Positions 10,517 through 21,157 are shown, numbered from the stretch's first letter. The stretch: 64,000 nucleotides of DNA from Kolteria novifilia (GCA_007748055.1 CP036279.1:4588001-4652000), one strand, 5' to 3'. Notes: a model not told the origin generated them from the sequence alone. Made by a program: numbers and translations.

Positions 10517-10909
10517 TCACGAACGACGGGACGACGTCGCGTCACGGTGCTGATCGGAGACTTGAAAGCGCTTGCGATGCCGGACCGAGGAGAGGTCGAT
10601 GCCCTCGAGAATGAGTGACAATTGTCCGGCAGTGATCTCGAGGCCGGCCTCATCGTCGGCCGCCTGGGCGTCGGGAAGCTGATAGCTCCCTTCCTCCAAC
10701 TGCTGATACCAAATGCAATAGCCGACGCCGCCCCAATAGAGCACCTTGAGGCGATCCCGGCGGCGATTGATGAAGACGAACAAATGGCCCGAGAGAGGAT
10801 CTTGCTCGAGCACCGACTCCGCCAAGGCGATGAGCCCGTGAAAGCTCTTACGCATATCGACCGGTTCCCGGGCCAGGAAGATCCGCACCTGGTGAGGGAC
10901 CGACCACAT
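10517..10909 (-). CDS. tnpB: IS66 accessory protein TnpB (Orf2)
   Basis: A 130-residue protein starting MWSVPHQVRIFLAREPVDMR, with the family's KSFHGLIALAESVLEQDP and LFVFINRRRDRLKVLYW segments. This is the classic IS66 Orf2, which is required for transposition although its biochemical role is unclear. The preceding tnpA stop and this ATG are separated by two bases (TGAGCATG), so translation is probably coupled. It is intact, and nearly identical to the copies in the other four elements. Confidence 0.93.
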   Translation of the reverse strand: MWSVPHQVRIFLAREPVDMRKSFHGLIALAESVLEQDPLSGHLFVFINRRRDRLKVLYWGGVGYCIWYQQLEEGSYQLPDAQAADDEAGLEITAGQLSLILEGIDLSSVRHRKRFQVSDQHRDATSSRRS

Positions 10910-10911
10910 GC

Positions 10912-11265
10912 TCACTCCTCCTCGACGCTCTCGAGGGCGGCAAGCACTTGACGCAAGGCGTCGCAGTCGACTTGGGCCGGCGCCCGCACGATGTAGCCTC
11001 GGGGATGAACGATCTCGATCACGCTCGTTGACGTCGGGGCCAATCGCAACGCCACGAACGGCGACGGACACGTCCCACCGCCATCGACCGCAGGCGAACG
11101 TTTCTCTTTTCGATCGCGTCGCTGTAGCTCACGCCGCCAGCCGTAGAACGACGCCTCCGAAATCCCTTCTTCCCGGCAGAACACCCGAACGCCCCGCCCG
11201 CTCTCCTCTTGCCGACGAACGACCTTCCGCCAATACGCTTCCTTCTCCGCACAACGAACTCGCAT
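10912..11265 (-). CDS. tnpA: IS66 accessory protein TnpA (Orf1), helix-turn-helix
   Basis: A 117-residue protein with the motif VRRQEESGRGVRVFCREEGI followed by SEASFYGWRREL, the helix-turn-helix of IS66 Orf1 proteins. It is the first gene of the element, just inside the right terminal repeat. It probably binds the ends of the element and is intact. Confidence 0.92.
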   Translation of the reverse strand: MRVRCAEKEAYWRKVVRRQEESGRGVRVFCREEGISEASFYGWRRELQRRDRKEKRSPAVDGGGTCPSPFVALRLAPTSTSVIEIVHPRGYIVRAPAQVDCDALRQVLAALESVEEE

Positions 11266-11369
11266 CTTCCGCCTCGCGACAAACCAGGGCCAACCAACCC
11301 AAGCCTACCGCAAACAAAAGACGCCACCGTTGCAACGCTCACGCTTATGCCGCGAAGCGGCGGCGGTCA

Positions 11370-11513
11370 GTAGCCAGGGGTGGCAACCCCTGGTAAGGAA
11401 GCAGGTCGATCCACGAAGCCCCGAAGGGGCGCAGGTCGTTCGAAGGTTACCGTCGCCACCTTCGGGGCTCGATCCAAATCCTTCGTTCACCAGGGGTTGT
11501 CACCCCTGGCTAC
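11370..11513. repeat. Nested inverted repeat, possible structured element
   Basis: Arms GTAGCCAGGGGTGGCAACCCC and its near-complement ACCAGGGGTTGTCACCCCTG...TAC enclose 94 bp, which itself has smaller palindromes (GAAGCCCCGAAGGGGC, CCTTCGGGGCTC). Each arm is also a hairpin. It lies between an IS66 relic and an IS256 derivative; no coding frame is supported. Confidence 0.65.
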
Positions 11514-11581
11514 TAACCTGCGCTGCTCCGCAGCGGATGCATTGCCGATCTACTTCTCTAATTCTCCGGGGGTGCCCCTCC

Positions 11582-12393
11582 GAGATATACCCGAATGTTG
11601 TGTGGTGGTTGAAGGAAAAAAGCGGCGTATCCTGCTGGTGAAGTAGTTGAGATTTCATCAGCGGCCCGACGAGGGCAACGGAGGATACGCCATGAGCAAG
11701 AGCACGTGCGAAGAACTCGGGAATCCAGCGGAGAGTCGGGAATCGGAAGCTCTTTCGCTTCCCGCTGCTGGTGAGACAAAGAGCCCGCTGGATCAGATCG
11801 TCCGCGAGGGGGCCCAGCGGATGCTACGGGCGGCCATCGGGGACGGAGCCCTTGGCTTCTGGGCCGCGCTTCGCAAGGTCTACGGCGAGACCCGCGAGCA
11901 ACGCTGTTGGCTTCACAAGACCGCCAACGTCCTCAACAAGATGCCCAAGAGCGTCCAGCCAAAAGCCAAGGCCGATCTGCACGAGATCTGGATGGCCGCC
12001 ACCCGGGAAGAGGCACGCAAGGCGTTCGACCATTTCGTGGAGAAGTACGGGGCGAAGTATCCGGGAGCTTCGCAGTGTCTGGAAAAGGATCGCGACGTGC
12101 TGTTGACCTTCTACGACTTTCCCGCCGAGCATTGGAAGCACTTGCGGACCACCAACCCGATCGAATCGACCTTCGCCACGATTCGACTTCGCCAGAGAAA
12201 GACCAAGGGATGCGGCAGCAGACGAGCAAGCTTGACCATGATGTTCAAGCTCGCACACGCCGCTCAGAAGGGGTGGCGACGACTCAACGGCTACGAGAAG
12301 ATCATCCCCCTGCTCGAAGGAAAGACGTTCGTTGACGGAGACCTGCAGGACGCCGCTTGAACTTCCTCAGAACACAACTGTTGACAGTAGCTC
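11582..12393 (+). mobile_element. IS256-family deletion derivative
   Basis: Imperfect terminal repeats start GAGATATACCCGAATGTTGTGT at the left and, read inward on the other strand, GAGCTACTGTCAACAGTTGTGT at the right. It carries one shortened transposase gene. A second copy of the left 190 bp is at 46508-46697. It interrupts an IS66-type transposase gene whose 5' part continues at 12394. I found no target duplication. Confidence 0.75.
11692..12360 (+). pseudogene. IS256-family transposase, internally deleted but in frame
   Basis: Starts at an ATG preceded by GGAGGATACGCC. The N-terminal 49 residues (MSKSTCEELGNPAESRESEA...QRMLRAAI) are joined to the C-terminal part beginning GDGALGFWAALRKVYGETRE, which contains the family motif CWLHKTANVLNKMPKSVQPK and the NPIESTFATIRLRQRKTKGCGS region. 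At 222 residues it is about half the usual ~400 and has lost the middle with the first catalytic aspartates. The frame stays open to its natural end, so a truncated protein could be made. Confidence 0.85.
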
Positions 12394-12609
12394 GAATTTG
12401 AACCGAAACTCCTTGCGGCGCCGGTCCGGCTTGTTTTGGGGTCGTTTGGGTGTATTCGCTTTGGGACGATACCGCTTGCCCCGACGCGCCAGCTCGGCCT
12501 CAAGTTCCCGATTGCGCTCGGTCAGCTCGCGGTTGCGAGCCATCCACTCGGCAACGAGCTTTTCCAGCGTTTCGATTCGTCGGCGCAGTTCCTCGCGGTC
12601 GTCCATCAT
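12394..12609 (-). pseudogene. N-terminal fragment of IS66-type transposase
   Basis: Encodes MMDDREELRRRIETLEKLVA followed by a short NREL(T/S)ER coiled coil and KRYRPKANTPKRPQNKPDRR, the start of the transposase also seen at 19985. It is cut by the IS256 insertion before the zinc-binding domain. It has two NREL heptads, against six in the 19985 copy. Confidence 0.8.
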
Positions 12610-12662
12610 GCCCAAAGGCTGCCACGTTTCCCAAAACGCGCCAACCCGGGCTTAACAGTTAC
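12394..12662 (-). mobile_element. Fragment of a second IS66-type element (GTAACTGTTAAGCCCGGG end)
   Basis: The right edge has the terminal repeat GTAACTGTTAAGCCCGGG (read on the minus strand), also seen at 19278 and 19932. The fragment stops where the IS256 derivative begins, so the rest was displaced or lost. Confidence 0.8.
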
Positions 12663-12696
12663 ATGTACTGCAAATGGATGCGGAGAGAATTCTCTC

Positions 12697-14520
<1,824 letters not shown>

Positions 14521-14933
14521 GGTGTTAGCTCGAAAGTTCTAGCGATCTGGTCGACTCACGCGGGCGGAACTTGGGCCGCTTGAGCGGTTTGGGCATCTCG
14601 CAATTGGGTTGATTAGCCAGGGGCGTCGACCGTGAACGGCCCCTCGTCGGCACGGCGCCGAGGAACGGCAGGCAATGCGTGAAGAGTAGTGTTTTGTCCG
14701 TCTTGGGGCAAGCGGGGTTCCCAGCTCCGGTGCTCGACCTCCGCCCGAATCGATAGAACGGGTCCGATTGGAGTCGAAACGGCGCCGTTTTGGATCAAAT
14801 TAGTTCAAAATCGGGCCACTTTTGTCGAAAACGGGGCCAAATCGGTGCTCCTTGAGGGCTTTTATGCTCGAATCCGGGGCCCTCGGAGCCGCCCGGCGAC
14901 CTCCCACGATCACGATCTCTTCGGAAACCGACC
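14521..14933. promoter_or_regulatory. Divergent upstream region between typA and cinA
   Basis: No gene is supported. It must contain the promoters for both flanking genes because they are transcribed away from each other. An AT-richer patch near 14775-14850 (GGATCAAATTAGTTCAAAATC and neighbours) is a candidate promoter area for cinA, but I cannot assign a -35/-10 pair with confidence. Confidence 0.4.
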
Positions 14934-16199
14934 ATGACCGCGACCGCCGAAATCATCGCCATCGGCAGCGAACTGACCTGGGGCATGAGCCTCGACACCA
15001 ACTCCCATTGGCTGAGTTTGCGACTCGCCGAGATGGGCATCGAGGTCGCCTACCACACGACCGTCGCCGACACCTTGCCGGGAATTGTCGATGCCCTCGA
15101 TCATGCCGCCACACGGGCCGACTTGGTGATCGTCACGGGGGGGCTCGGGCCGACGGCCGACGACCTCACCCGCGAGGCGATGGCGACGATGGCCGGGGTC
15201 GAACTCGTCGTCGATGACAGCTCATTGACACACATCGAGGGAATGTTCCAGCGTCGCGGCCGCACCATGCCCGAACGCAACCGCGTCCAAGCCCTCTTCC
15301 CCCAAGGCTCGAGCCCGATCCCCAATCCGCACGGCACCGCCCCGGGCATCTGGCTCGAGCGACCGGCGAGCCCGGAGCGAGGGGCGACCCTCTACATCGC
15401 TCTTCCCGGCGTCCCGCGCGAGATGAAACCCCTCTTCGACGAGGCGATCCGCCCGCGGCTGGCCGAACGCTTCGGCACCGGTCTCTATGTCATCCATAAG
15501 ACACTGCGCTGCTATGGCGCGGGGGAGTCGAGGATCGAGGAGCAACTCGGCGACCTGACTCGCCGGGGCCGCGCGCCGGAGGTCGGTATCACCGCCTCGG
15601 AAGCGACGATTTCCTTGCGGGTGACCGCGAAGGGGCGTAGCCGGGAGGAAGCCGACGCGCTCGCGCTCAAGGACATTCACTTCATTCATCAGCAGCTCGG
15701 CGACATCGTCTTCGGCGCGGAGGAGGATGAGCTGCAAACAACCGTCGCGCGGCTTCTTTCGCAGCGCAATAAGACCCTCGCGACGGCTGAGTCCTGCACC
15801 GGCGGCCTGGTCGGGCACCTGCTGACGGAGGTTTCCGGGATCAGTGCCCATTACTTGGGGGGCGTGGTGTCTTACTCCAACGCGGCGAAGACCGAACTTC
15901 TCGGCGTGCCGGCGGAGCTGATCGAGCGTCATGGGGCGGTCAGTCCCGAGGTCGCTCAGGCGATGGCGACCGGCTGTCGCGCGCGGTTCGGCAGCGACTT
16001 GTCGGTCGGGATCACGGGGATCGCCGGCCCCGGCGGCGGCACCGAGACCAAGCCGGTCGGCCTCGTCTATGTCGGTCTGGCTCACGAAGGGGGCATCGAC
16101 ATCGCCGAGTACAATTGGGCCGCCGAGCGTTCCTCCGTCAAGCTCCGCAGCGCCAAAACCGCCCTGAACCTCGTGAGATTGTGTTTGCTGAAGCCGTAG
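14934..16199 (+). CDS. cinA: CinA family protein (molybdopterin-binding plus NMN amidohydrolase domains)
   Basis: A 421-residue protein with the two-domain CinA architecture. The N-terminal MoCF-like domain (AEIIAIGSELTWG, VTGGLGPTADDLTRE) spans residues 1-170. The C-terminal CinA domain begins about residue 260 and contains TLATAESCTGGLVGHLLTEV and SVGITGIAGPGGGTETKPVG, typical of nicotinamide mononucleotide deamidase. It probably salvages NMN to nicotinate mononucleotide. Both domains are complete. It stands alone downstream of a shared divergent region with typA. Confidence 0.95.
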   Translation: MTATAEIIAIGSELTWGMSLDTNSHWLSLRLAEMGIEVAYHTTVADTLPGIVDALDHAATRADLVIVTGGLGPTADDLTREAMATMAGVELVVDDSSLTHIEGMFQRRGRTMPERNRVQALFPQGSSPIPNPHGTAPGIWLERPASPERGATLYIALPGVPREMKPLFDEAIRPRLAERFGTGLYVIHKTLRCYGAGESRIEEQLGDLTRRGRAPEVGITASEATISLRVTAKGRSREEADALALKDIHFIHQQLGDIVFGAEEDELQTTVARLLSQRNKTLATAESCTGGLVGHLLTEVSGISAHYLGGVVSYSNAAKTELLGVPAELIERHGAVSPEVAQAMATGCRARFGSDLSVGITGIAGPGGGTETKPVGLVYVGLAHEGGIDIAEYNWAAERSSVKLRSAKTALNLVRLCLLKP

Positions 16200-16201
16200 G
16201 T

Positions 16202-16215
16202 CAGGCCATTGCCTG
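16202..16215. repeat. CAGGCCATTGCCTG palindrome (REP-like), copy 1
   Basis: A near-perfect 14-bp palindrome just after the cinA stop. It is followed about 65 bp later by GGTAACCGTTCAC, and the same pair occurs at 19867-19905. A relative is at 58655-58676. It could serve as a weak transcription terminator. Confidence 0.65.
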
Positions 16216-16287
16216 CTCGCGCACCCTCGGGGTCGAAGACCATGGCATGCACGACACGACGAATAGGCAGCAACCCGGGGTAACCGT

Positions 16288-16456
16288 TCACGGATTGGTG
16301 ACAAGGGATGGGCAGGGTCGCGATCGGAAATGAGGGTCGACGGCGTCGGTGAGGTAGGTGAAGAGGTCGCGGGATTGTTGTCGGCAGGTCTCGATGACGG
16401 TCAGTGTGGTTTCGACGAAGCGACTTCCCGCGGCGCTCTGAGTACCGAAGGAGAGC
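16288..16456 (-). pseudogene. C-terminal fragment of a different IS66-type transposase
   Basis: Encodes FGTQSAAGSRFVETTLTVIE followed by TCRQQSRDLFTYLTDAV, a segment typical of the extreme C-terminus of IS66-type transposases (the ...TCRQQ...LTDA.. region), ending at a stop. It is not the same family as the Q-rich TnpC in this window. It is fused at its upstream edge to a tnpA fragment of the main IS66 family. Confidence 0.6.
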
Positions 16457-16628
16457 TTCCTCCCGGCAGAATCTCCGAACGCTCTGCCCGCTCTCCTCTT
16501 GCCGACGAACGACCTGCCGCCAATACGCTTCCTTCTCCGCGCTGCGATCTCGCATCTTCCGCCTCGCGACAAACCAGGGCCAACCAACCCAAGCCTACCG
16601 CAACCCACCCCACCGTTGCAACGCTCAC
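16457..16628 (-). mobile_element. IS66 end fragment with 5' part of tnpA
   Basis: Starts at the terminal repeat GTGAGCGTTGCAACGGTGG (right edge, minus strand) and runs through the leader into tnpA up to ...SGQSVRRFCREE. It interrupts an RHS-repeat gene: the RHS frame reads ...YDLSGN and then enters the terminal repeat. Confidence 0.85.
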
Positions 16629-17030
16629 GTTGCCGGAGAGATCGTAGGTGTAGGTCTCGTTCGATTGGTAGGTGTAGGTCGCGGTGAGGAGTTGGCCGTA
16701 ATCATCATAGGTGTAGTCGGCGGTGCCGTCGTCCGAGATGATCTGCGTGATGCGGTGGAGGTTGTCGAAGGTGAAATCGAGATCATCGACCGTCTGGGTG
16801 CTGTTGGTGTGCGTCAGATCGGTGATGCGACCCAAGGTGTCGAACTGAGCGGTCGTCGTCGCAACGAGCTGCGTTCCACCAAGGTCGGCGTAGCGGTCGA
16901 TCTGTGTGATCTGATCGATCGCGTTGTAGGCGAAGTCGACGCGCTTCTCAGCGACGCCATTGCCACTAGTGACTGCCGGCCGTTCACGGTCGCCACTCCC
17001 CATCTCAACGCATGCCTCGACACCTATCAT
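16629..17030 (-). pseudogene. RHS/YD-repeat protein fragment
   Basis: About 110 residues with repeated YD-type motifs: VDFAYNAIDQITQIDRY, FDTLGRITDLTHTNS, FTFDNLHRITQI, YTYDDYGQLLTATYTY and YTYDLSGN. These are characteristic of RHS/wall-associated polymorphic-toxin scaffolds. Both ends are missing; the 3' side is cut by an IS66 end. The segment shows that an RHS gene once stood here, but the toxin tip is not recognisable next to it. Confidence 0.8.
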
Positions 17031-17048
17031 GCGAACAGCTATCGATGA

Positions 17049-17480
17049 TCAGGCTGGTGATGCGCAACTCCTTTTCTTCATCAGTGCGTAAACAGTTCCA
17101 GCGACTCCACCAGCAAACGAGCAAATTGTGACGAGTGAAGGCCAGAAGTACACGAGCGGATTGAGGAAGAACAATTCACATCTCTGTTCATAGTTGGCAG
17201 ACATCCCCGGTGGCAAAAATACTCCTGCGACTTCTCCTACGACCACTCCTGCAACAATGTACTCCCATGGGATATCGAATCTATTGCCCCCATGGATGAC
17301 AACCACTGAGGGCACGACCAGGATGATTGCGGCGCCAAATCCAAACGAAATAATCAGCTCGGATCGGAGATAGACGACCAATAGGAGAAGCCACGACACC
17401 GAACAACCGAATGCCAAGTATGCACACATTGACAATCCGATTCTCCAGATTCCAGAACCCAAGAATCGTGTTCGTCTCAT
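17049..17480 (-). CDS. Small integral membrane protein, unknown function
   Basis: About 143 residues from the ATG at 17480 (MRRTRFLGSGIWRIGL); the frame is open back to a GTG at 17516 with another ATG at 17504, so the start is uncertain. Four hydrophobic stretches are visible (roughly 12-35, 38-58, 68-85 and 112-133), ending in a basic tail ALMKKRSCASPA. Base composition is more AT-rich than the surrounding core genes, hinting at transfer. It lies between an RHS fragment and an ISL3 element, so an accessory role such as immunity is conceivable, but I do not recognise a family. Confidence 0.5.
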   Translation of the reverse strand: MRRTRFLGSGIWRIGLSMCAYLAFGCSVSWLLLLVVYLRSELIISFGFGAAIILVVPSVVVIHGGNRFDIPWEYIVAGVVVGEVAGVFLPPGMSANYEQRCELFFLNPLVYFWPSLVTICSFAGGVAGTVYALMKKRSCASPA

Positions 17481-17568
17481 GAAAATATCAGTAGTCAAGT
17501 GCATGAGGTACCGCACTGTTCAGATCTTGATCATGGTGAAATAGCGGTGTCCAGTCAAAGAAAATGTG

Positions 17569-19141
17569 GGCTCTATTGCCAAATCTGTGGGTGGTGAGTG
17601 TCTTCTCCGTTCCGCTTGGTAGTGGAGGTTACCGCCGTATGCCAAGGGCCGCGTCCGGCTGCTGCTTTGCCTGGTCTTCTCGCTTCGCTCGCCCTGCATC
17701 CTCGCCATCGTGGCTCGGCTTCGGTCGCCCGGCAAAGACTCCTCCTTGGCCGTTGGCGGGGAGGATGTTCCACTGGTCAAGCGGAAAGGAGAGGAGTCGG
17801 CAGGAGGCCAAAAAGAGCATCCCGCTCTCGAGTGGCGCATGATGGAGTTTGCAAGGACTTCTTCAAACGCCAGCCGCGAGAGACGGGATGCGACTTCAGG
17901 TTATCCTCAACGCCTTGGAGCGTCACGGGAGTTTCGTCTACGAATCGGCGGCTTGGGCCGATTCGTCGAAAGAGGGACTGCTGGTTCGGGTTCGCCCACG
18001 GCGTCGCAGCCGGCCGATCTGTTCGGGTTGCGGGAATCGTGGCGGCACGTACGACCACTTGCCGGAACGCCGTTTTCAGCACGTGCCGTTGTGGGGCCTG
18101 GCGGTCTGGTTCGTCTACGCGGCGCGGCGGGTCGCATGCCCTGCTTGCGGGGTGAAGGTGGAACGCATTCCCTGGGCGTCGGGCAAGGAGCGGACGACGT
18201 CGAGCTTCCAATGGTTCCTTGCCCGTTGGGCCAAACGCTTGAGCTGGCGCGAGACCGCCGAGATTTTCGGCACGAGTTGGCACACCGTCTTTCGTGCGGT
18301 GAAAATGGCGGTTTGCTGGGGAATCCGCCATCGCGACCTGGAAGGGATCGAGGCGATCGGCATCGACGAGGTCGCCTACCGCAAGGGCCATCAGTACTTC
18401 ACCCTGGTCTATCAGATCGACCGCGGATCGCGTCGTCTGCTTTGGGTCGGGCAAGACCGGACCAAGGAGACGCTCGGTCGTTTCTTTCGTTTCTTCGGCA
18501 GGCGGCGAACCGAGCGGCTGAAGTACATCTGCAGCGACATGTGGAAGGCCTACCTGTCGGTCATCGCTCGCGAGGCCAATGGGGCCCTGCACATCCTCGA
18601 CCGCTTCCACATCATGCAGTTGTTCAACAAGGCGATCGACAAGGTGCGGGCCCAGGAGGCACGCGAACTCAAACGCAAGGGCTTCGAGGTGCTCAAGCGG
18701 ACGCGTTGGCTGCTGCTCAAGCGTCGCGGCAACCTCAAACGCAAGGAGGTCCTTCGTCTCAACGAGTTGTTGACGCACAACCTCAGGACGGTCAAGTGCT
18801 ACCTGATGAAGGAAGACTTCCAGCGGCTTTGGGACTACAAGGCTCCCTGGCGGATCGGATCCTTCTTCCAGGAGTGGCTCGATCGGGCCTTGAGCACACG
18901 GATCGAACCGATGCGCAACCTGGCACGAACCCTCGAGCGTCACGCCGAGCAGATCTTCAATTGGTTCGAGGCAAAAGGAGAGATTTCCGCGGGCGCCGTC
19001 GAGGGAATGAATCTGAAGGTCAAATTGACGACCCGCCGATCCTACGGCTTTCGCGACCCCAACACCCTCAAATACGCTCTCTATCACAATCTCGGCAACC
19101 TCCCCGAGCCACCATCGACCCACAAATTCTGAAGACGAGGC
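17569..19141 (+). mobile_element. ISL3-family element, copy 1 (intact)
   Basis: Left end GGCTCTATTGCCAAATCTGTGGGT and right end, read inward, GCCTCGTCTTCAGAATTTGTGGGT, typical imperfect ISL3 repeats. It is 1573 bp with one transposase gene. Two further near-identical copies are at 31719-33292 and 44779-46352. The flanking 8-mers (AAAATGTG left, TAAAGTTG right) do not match, so no target duplication is visible. The ~310 bp left of the transposase has no supported gene. Confidence 0.92.
17888..19132 (+). CDS. ISL3-family transposase
   Basis: 414 residues from the ATG (MRLQVILNALERHGSFVYES); upstream in-frame TTG is less likely. The N-terminal zinc-ribbon CSGCGNRGG ... CPACG is followed by a helix-turn-helix (SWRETAEIFGTSWHTVF) and the DDE nuclease core, with D in GIDEVAYRKGHQY, D in CSDMWKAY and E in GAVEGMNLK. 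It appears fully intact and differs from the other two copies by only a few residues, so the element has probably moved recently. Confidence 0.95.
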   Translation: MRLQVILNALERHGSFVYESAAWADSSKEGLLVRVRPRRRSRPICSGCGNRGGTYDHLPERRFQHVPLWGLAVWFVYAARRVACPACGVKVERIPWASGKERTTSSFQWFLARWAKRLSWRETAEIFGTSWHTVFRAVKMAVCWGIRHRDLEGIEAIGIDEVAYRKGHQYFTLVYQIDRGSRRLLWVGQDRTKETLGRFFRFFGRRRTERLKYICSDMWKAYLSVIAREANGALHILDRFHIMQLFNKAIDKVRAQEARELKRKGFEVLKRTRWLLLKRRGNLKRKEVLRLNELLTHNLRTVKCYLMKEDFQRLWDYKAPWRIGSFFQEWLDRALSTRIEPMRNLARTLERHAEQIFNWFEAKGEISAGAVEGMNLKVKLTTRRSYGFRDPNTLKYALYHNLGNLPEPPSTHKF

Positions 19142-19277
19142 TAAAGTTGTTGAAACACTATATCCGACACTATCGGCGCTACCCCTCGTTCACGCCTGTC
19201 GGTACTTGGTAGCCTTTTCTGACTGACCGGTCTTACATAGGTGCGAGATGCTGCACTGACCGCAGTGCGGATTGCGC

Positions 19278-19357
19278 GTAACTGTTAAGCCCGGGTTGGC
19301 GCGTTTTGGGAAACGTGGCAGTCTTTGGGCATGATGGACGACCGCGAGGAACTGCGC
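19278..19357 (+). mobile_element. Fragment of second IS66-type element
   Basis: About 80 bp identical in layout to the start of the element at 19932: GTAACTGTTAAGCCCGGG, leader, then MMDDREELRRR before the homology stops at CGACGAA. Confidence 0.8.
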
Positions 19358-19866
19358 CGACGAAGCGAATCTCGAAGGATGCCGGTACGATGCAAGCACG
19401 GTATTTCCCAAGGGATTTGATCCAGTAAGCCACGGGATGCGGTTTTGCCAGGAGTCGCCGGACGTGCCTTGAGCATTGGATCTTGTGGGAAGGAATGCGG
19501 GCTGGGGTGAGGTTGAGAAGTCCGCCTTGTCGTAGGGTCGAGACCGGCTTGCCGGTTCTCGTGGTCCCGCTCTATCCGTCACGATTGTCGCCGGGTGACA
19601 GTCGCGAAGCGACGGCAGCACGTAGCCTGCGGCGTAAGCCGTAGGAAACAGACAACAACCCATTCAGAGTCCTGAAGGGACGACATCGGCAGGGAACGCC
19701 GAAGAAGTGTCGCCCCTTCGGGGCTCGAGAGCGTGATGGTGACGTCTTCCTGGCACTGACGTACCAGGCTACGTGATCTCGCCGCATTCGCGGCTCAGAG
19801 ATGTTCTCTACAACGATTTCTTCCGGTACTGATACGAGTCCGGCGATGGAACCTGATCCCGTAGGG

Positions 19867-19880
19867 CAGGCCATTGCCTG
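19867..19880. repeat. CAGGCCATTGCCTG palindrome (REP-like), copy 2
   Basis: Identical 14-mer to the one after cinA, preceded by GTAGGG and followed by GGTAACCGTTCAC. Confidence 0.65.
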
Positions 19881-19931
19881 CCGACGGTCGGCTTGGTAAC
19901 CGTTCACACCCTGCGAGTTGGTCTTTTCACG

Positions 19932-21034
19932 GTAACTGTTAAGCCCGGGTTGGCGCGTTTTGGGAAACGTGGCAGTCTTTGGGCATGATGGACGACCGCG
20001 AGGAACTGCGCCGACGAATCGAAACGCTGGAAAAGCTCGTTGCCGAGTGGATGACTCGCAACCGCGAGCTGTCTGAGCGCAACCGTGAACTGACCTAACG
20101 TAATCGCGAGCTGACTGAGCGCAACCGTGAACTGACCGAACGTAATCGCGAGTTGACCGAACGCAATCGGGAACTTGAGGCCGAGCTGGCTCGTCGCGGC
20201 AAGCGGTATCGTCCCAAAGCGAATACTCCCAAACGCACCCAAAACAAGCCGGACCGGCGCCGCAAGGAGTTTCGCCGTCATGGCGGAACGACCCGTCCCG
20301 ATCCTCCCGACACCGAGAACGCCATCGTTCACGAAGTCGAGTTCGACTCGTGCCCTCTTTGCGGCGGCGAACTCGAAGCGACTGGCACGTGCGACGAAAA
20401 GTTCGTGACCGAAATCCCCGAACCGAAACCCGAGACTCGTCGCTACCGGGCGTCCTGATCACCGACTTCTACGCCGCCTACCACAGGCTCGAGGCGAAGA
20501 AACAACGCTGCCTGACTCATCTTCTGCGAGACTTGGCGAAGCTTCGCGAGGAACTCCCCGCCCGGCTGGTCGCCAAGAACATTCAGCCGCTGATCGACCT
20601 CTTCCAAGATGCCATCACCCTGGCACGCCGACGCGAGGAGTTATCGCCCGATGAATTCGCGTCCGAAGCCGACCAGATCCGCAAACGCTTCGACGAGCGT
20701 TGGTGGCATTCCTCGAGCGATCCCGATTGCCAACGCATCTACGATCGGCTGCGCCGCCACAAGGAGGAACTGCTGACCTTCCTCGACGATCCCGCCGTTC
20801 CCGCCGAGAACAACTTGGCCGAACGCGACATCCGCAGTGTCGCCGCCGCGCGCTCCGACGGTGGCGTCAACCGCGCCGCGTGGAGCGCCGACGCCTTCGC
20901 CGTGGCCAAGACGATCGTCCGCACCTGCCAAAAGAATGGCCTGAACTTCTTCCGTTACGCCCTCGACGCCGTCACCTCCCACGTGCCAAACCAACCGCTC
21001 CCCCTTCCGATCAGCGAAGCGGGTTAACAGTTAC
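19932..21034 (+). mobile_element. Second IS66-type element, degraded
   Basis: Bounded by GTAACTGTTAAGCCCGG at the left and the complement of GTAACTGTTAACCCGC at the right. At 1.1 kb it is shorter than a functional IS66-type unit and holds a broken transposase gene. No target duplication is seen. Its right edge directly abuts the second copy of a 120-bp dispersed repeat. Confidence 0.8.
19985..21027 (+). pseudogene. IS66-type transposase pseudogene
   Basis: Starts MMDDREELRRRIETLEKLVA and enters a run of NREL(T/S)ER heptads that is interrupted by a TAA at about 20096. It reopens to KRYRPKANTPKRTQNKPDRR, then a zinc-binding segment CPLCGGELEATG. An internal deletion with frame change joins this to the catalytic half, which starts GVLITDFYAAYHRLEAKKQR (second Asp of the DDE triad) and includes PAENNLAERDIRSVAA with the Glu. 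Thus at least one nonsense codon, one deletion and one frameshift. Confidence 0.85.
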
Positions 21035-21157
21035 GTCTCGTGGGAACGTCGGTCAACGAGCGATAACCGCCATGAACGACAATCGTTGCCAATAAGCTCC
21101 GTTTCACCAGCGATCGAACCTCGGACTGCGGCTTCCGGCGGCTTCGCCTCACCGGTA
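21035..21157. repeat. Dispersed 120-bp repeat, copy 2
   Basis: Matches 9463-9583 from GTCTCGTGGGAACGTCGGTC through GGCGGCTTCGCC. It begins immediately after the IS66-type terminal repeat. Confidence 0.85.

Larger units (their letters stand above)
9584..11342 (-). mobile_element. IS66-family element A, internally deleted
   Basis: Bounded by the terminal repeat GAGCGTTGCAACGGTGGCG at the left and its complement at the right, and carrying tnpA, tnpB and a tnpC shortened by two internal deletions. Compared with full copies of about 2.9 kb (28297-31278, 33441-36359) it is about 1.75 kb. The left terminal repeat is slightly altered (GTGCGAGCG for GTGAGCG). It should be non-autonomous because tnpC has lost its catalytic core. 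Confidence 0.88.
19142..19931. other. Non-coding region of IS debris and palindromes
   Basis: Nothing here supports a gene. It contains a short fragment of the second IS66-type element (19278-19357), several palindromic stretches (GTCGCGAAGCGAC, GCGGCGTAAGCCG, CGCCGCATTCGCGGC), and the REP-like CAGGCCATTGCCTG at 19867-19880. Confidence 0.55.

Noticed and set aside
17777-19123. Long antisense frames across each ISL3 transposase, including one of 898 codons that appears fused to the PfkB gene (43673-46369)
   Set aside because: The transposase frame carries the DDE motifs. The long alternative frame at 43.7-46.4 kb only joins PfkB to a shadow frame of ISL3; the PfkB ATG at 44776 is the sensible start.
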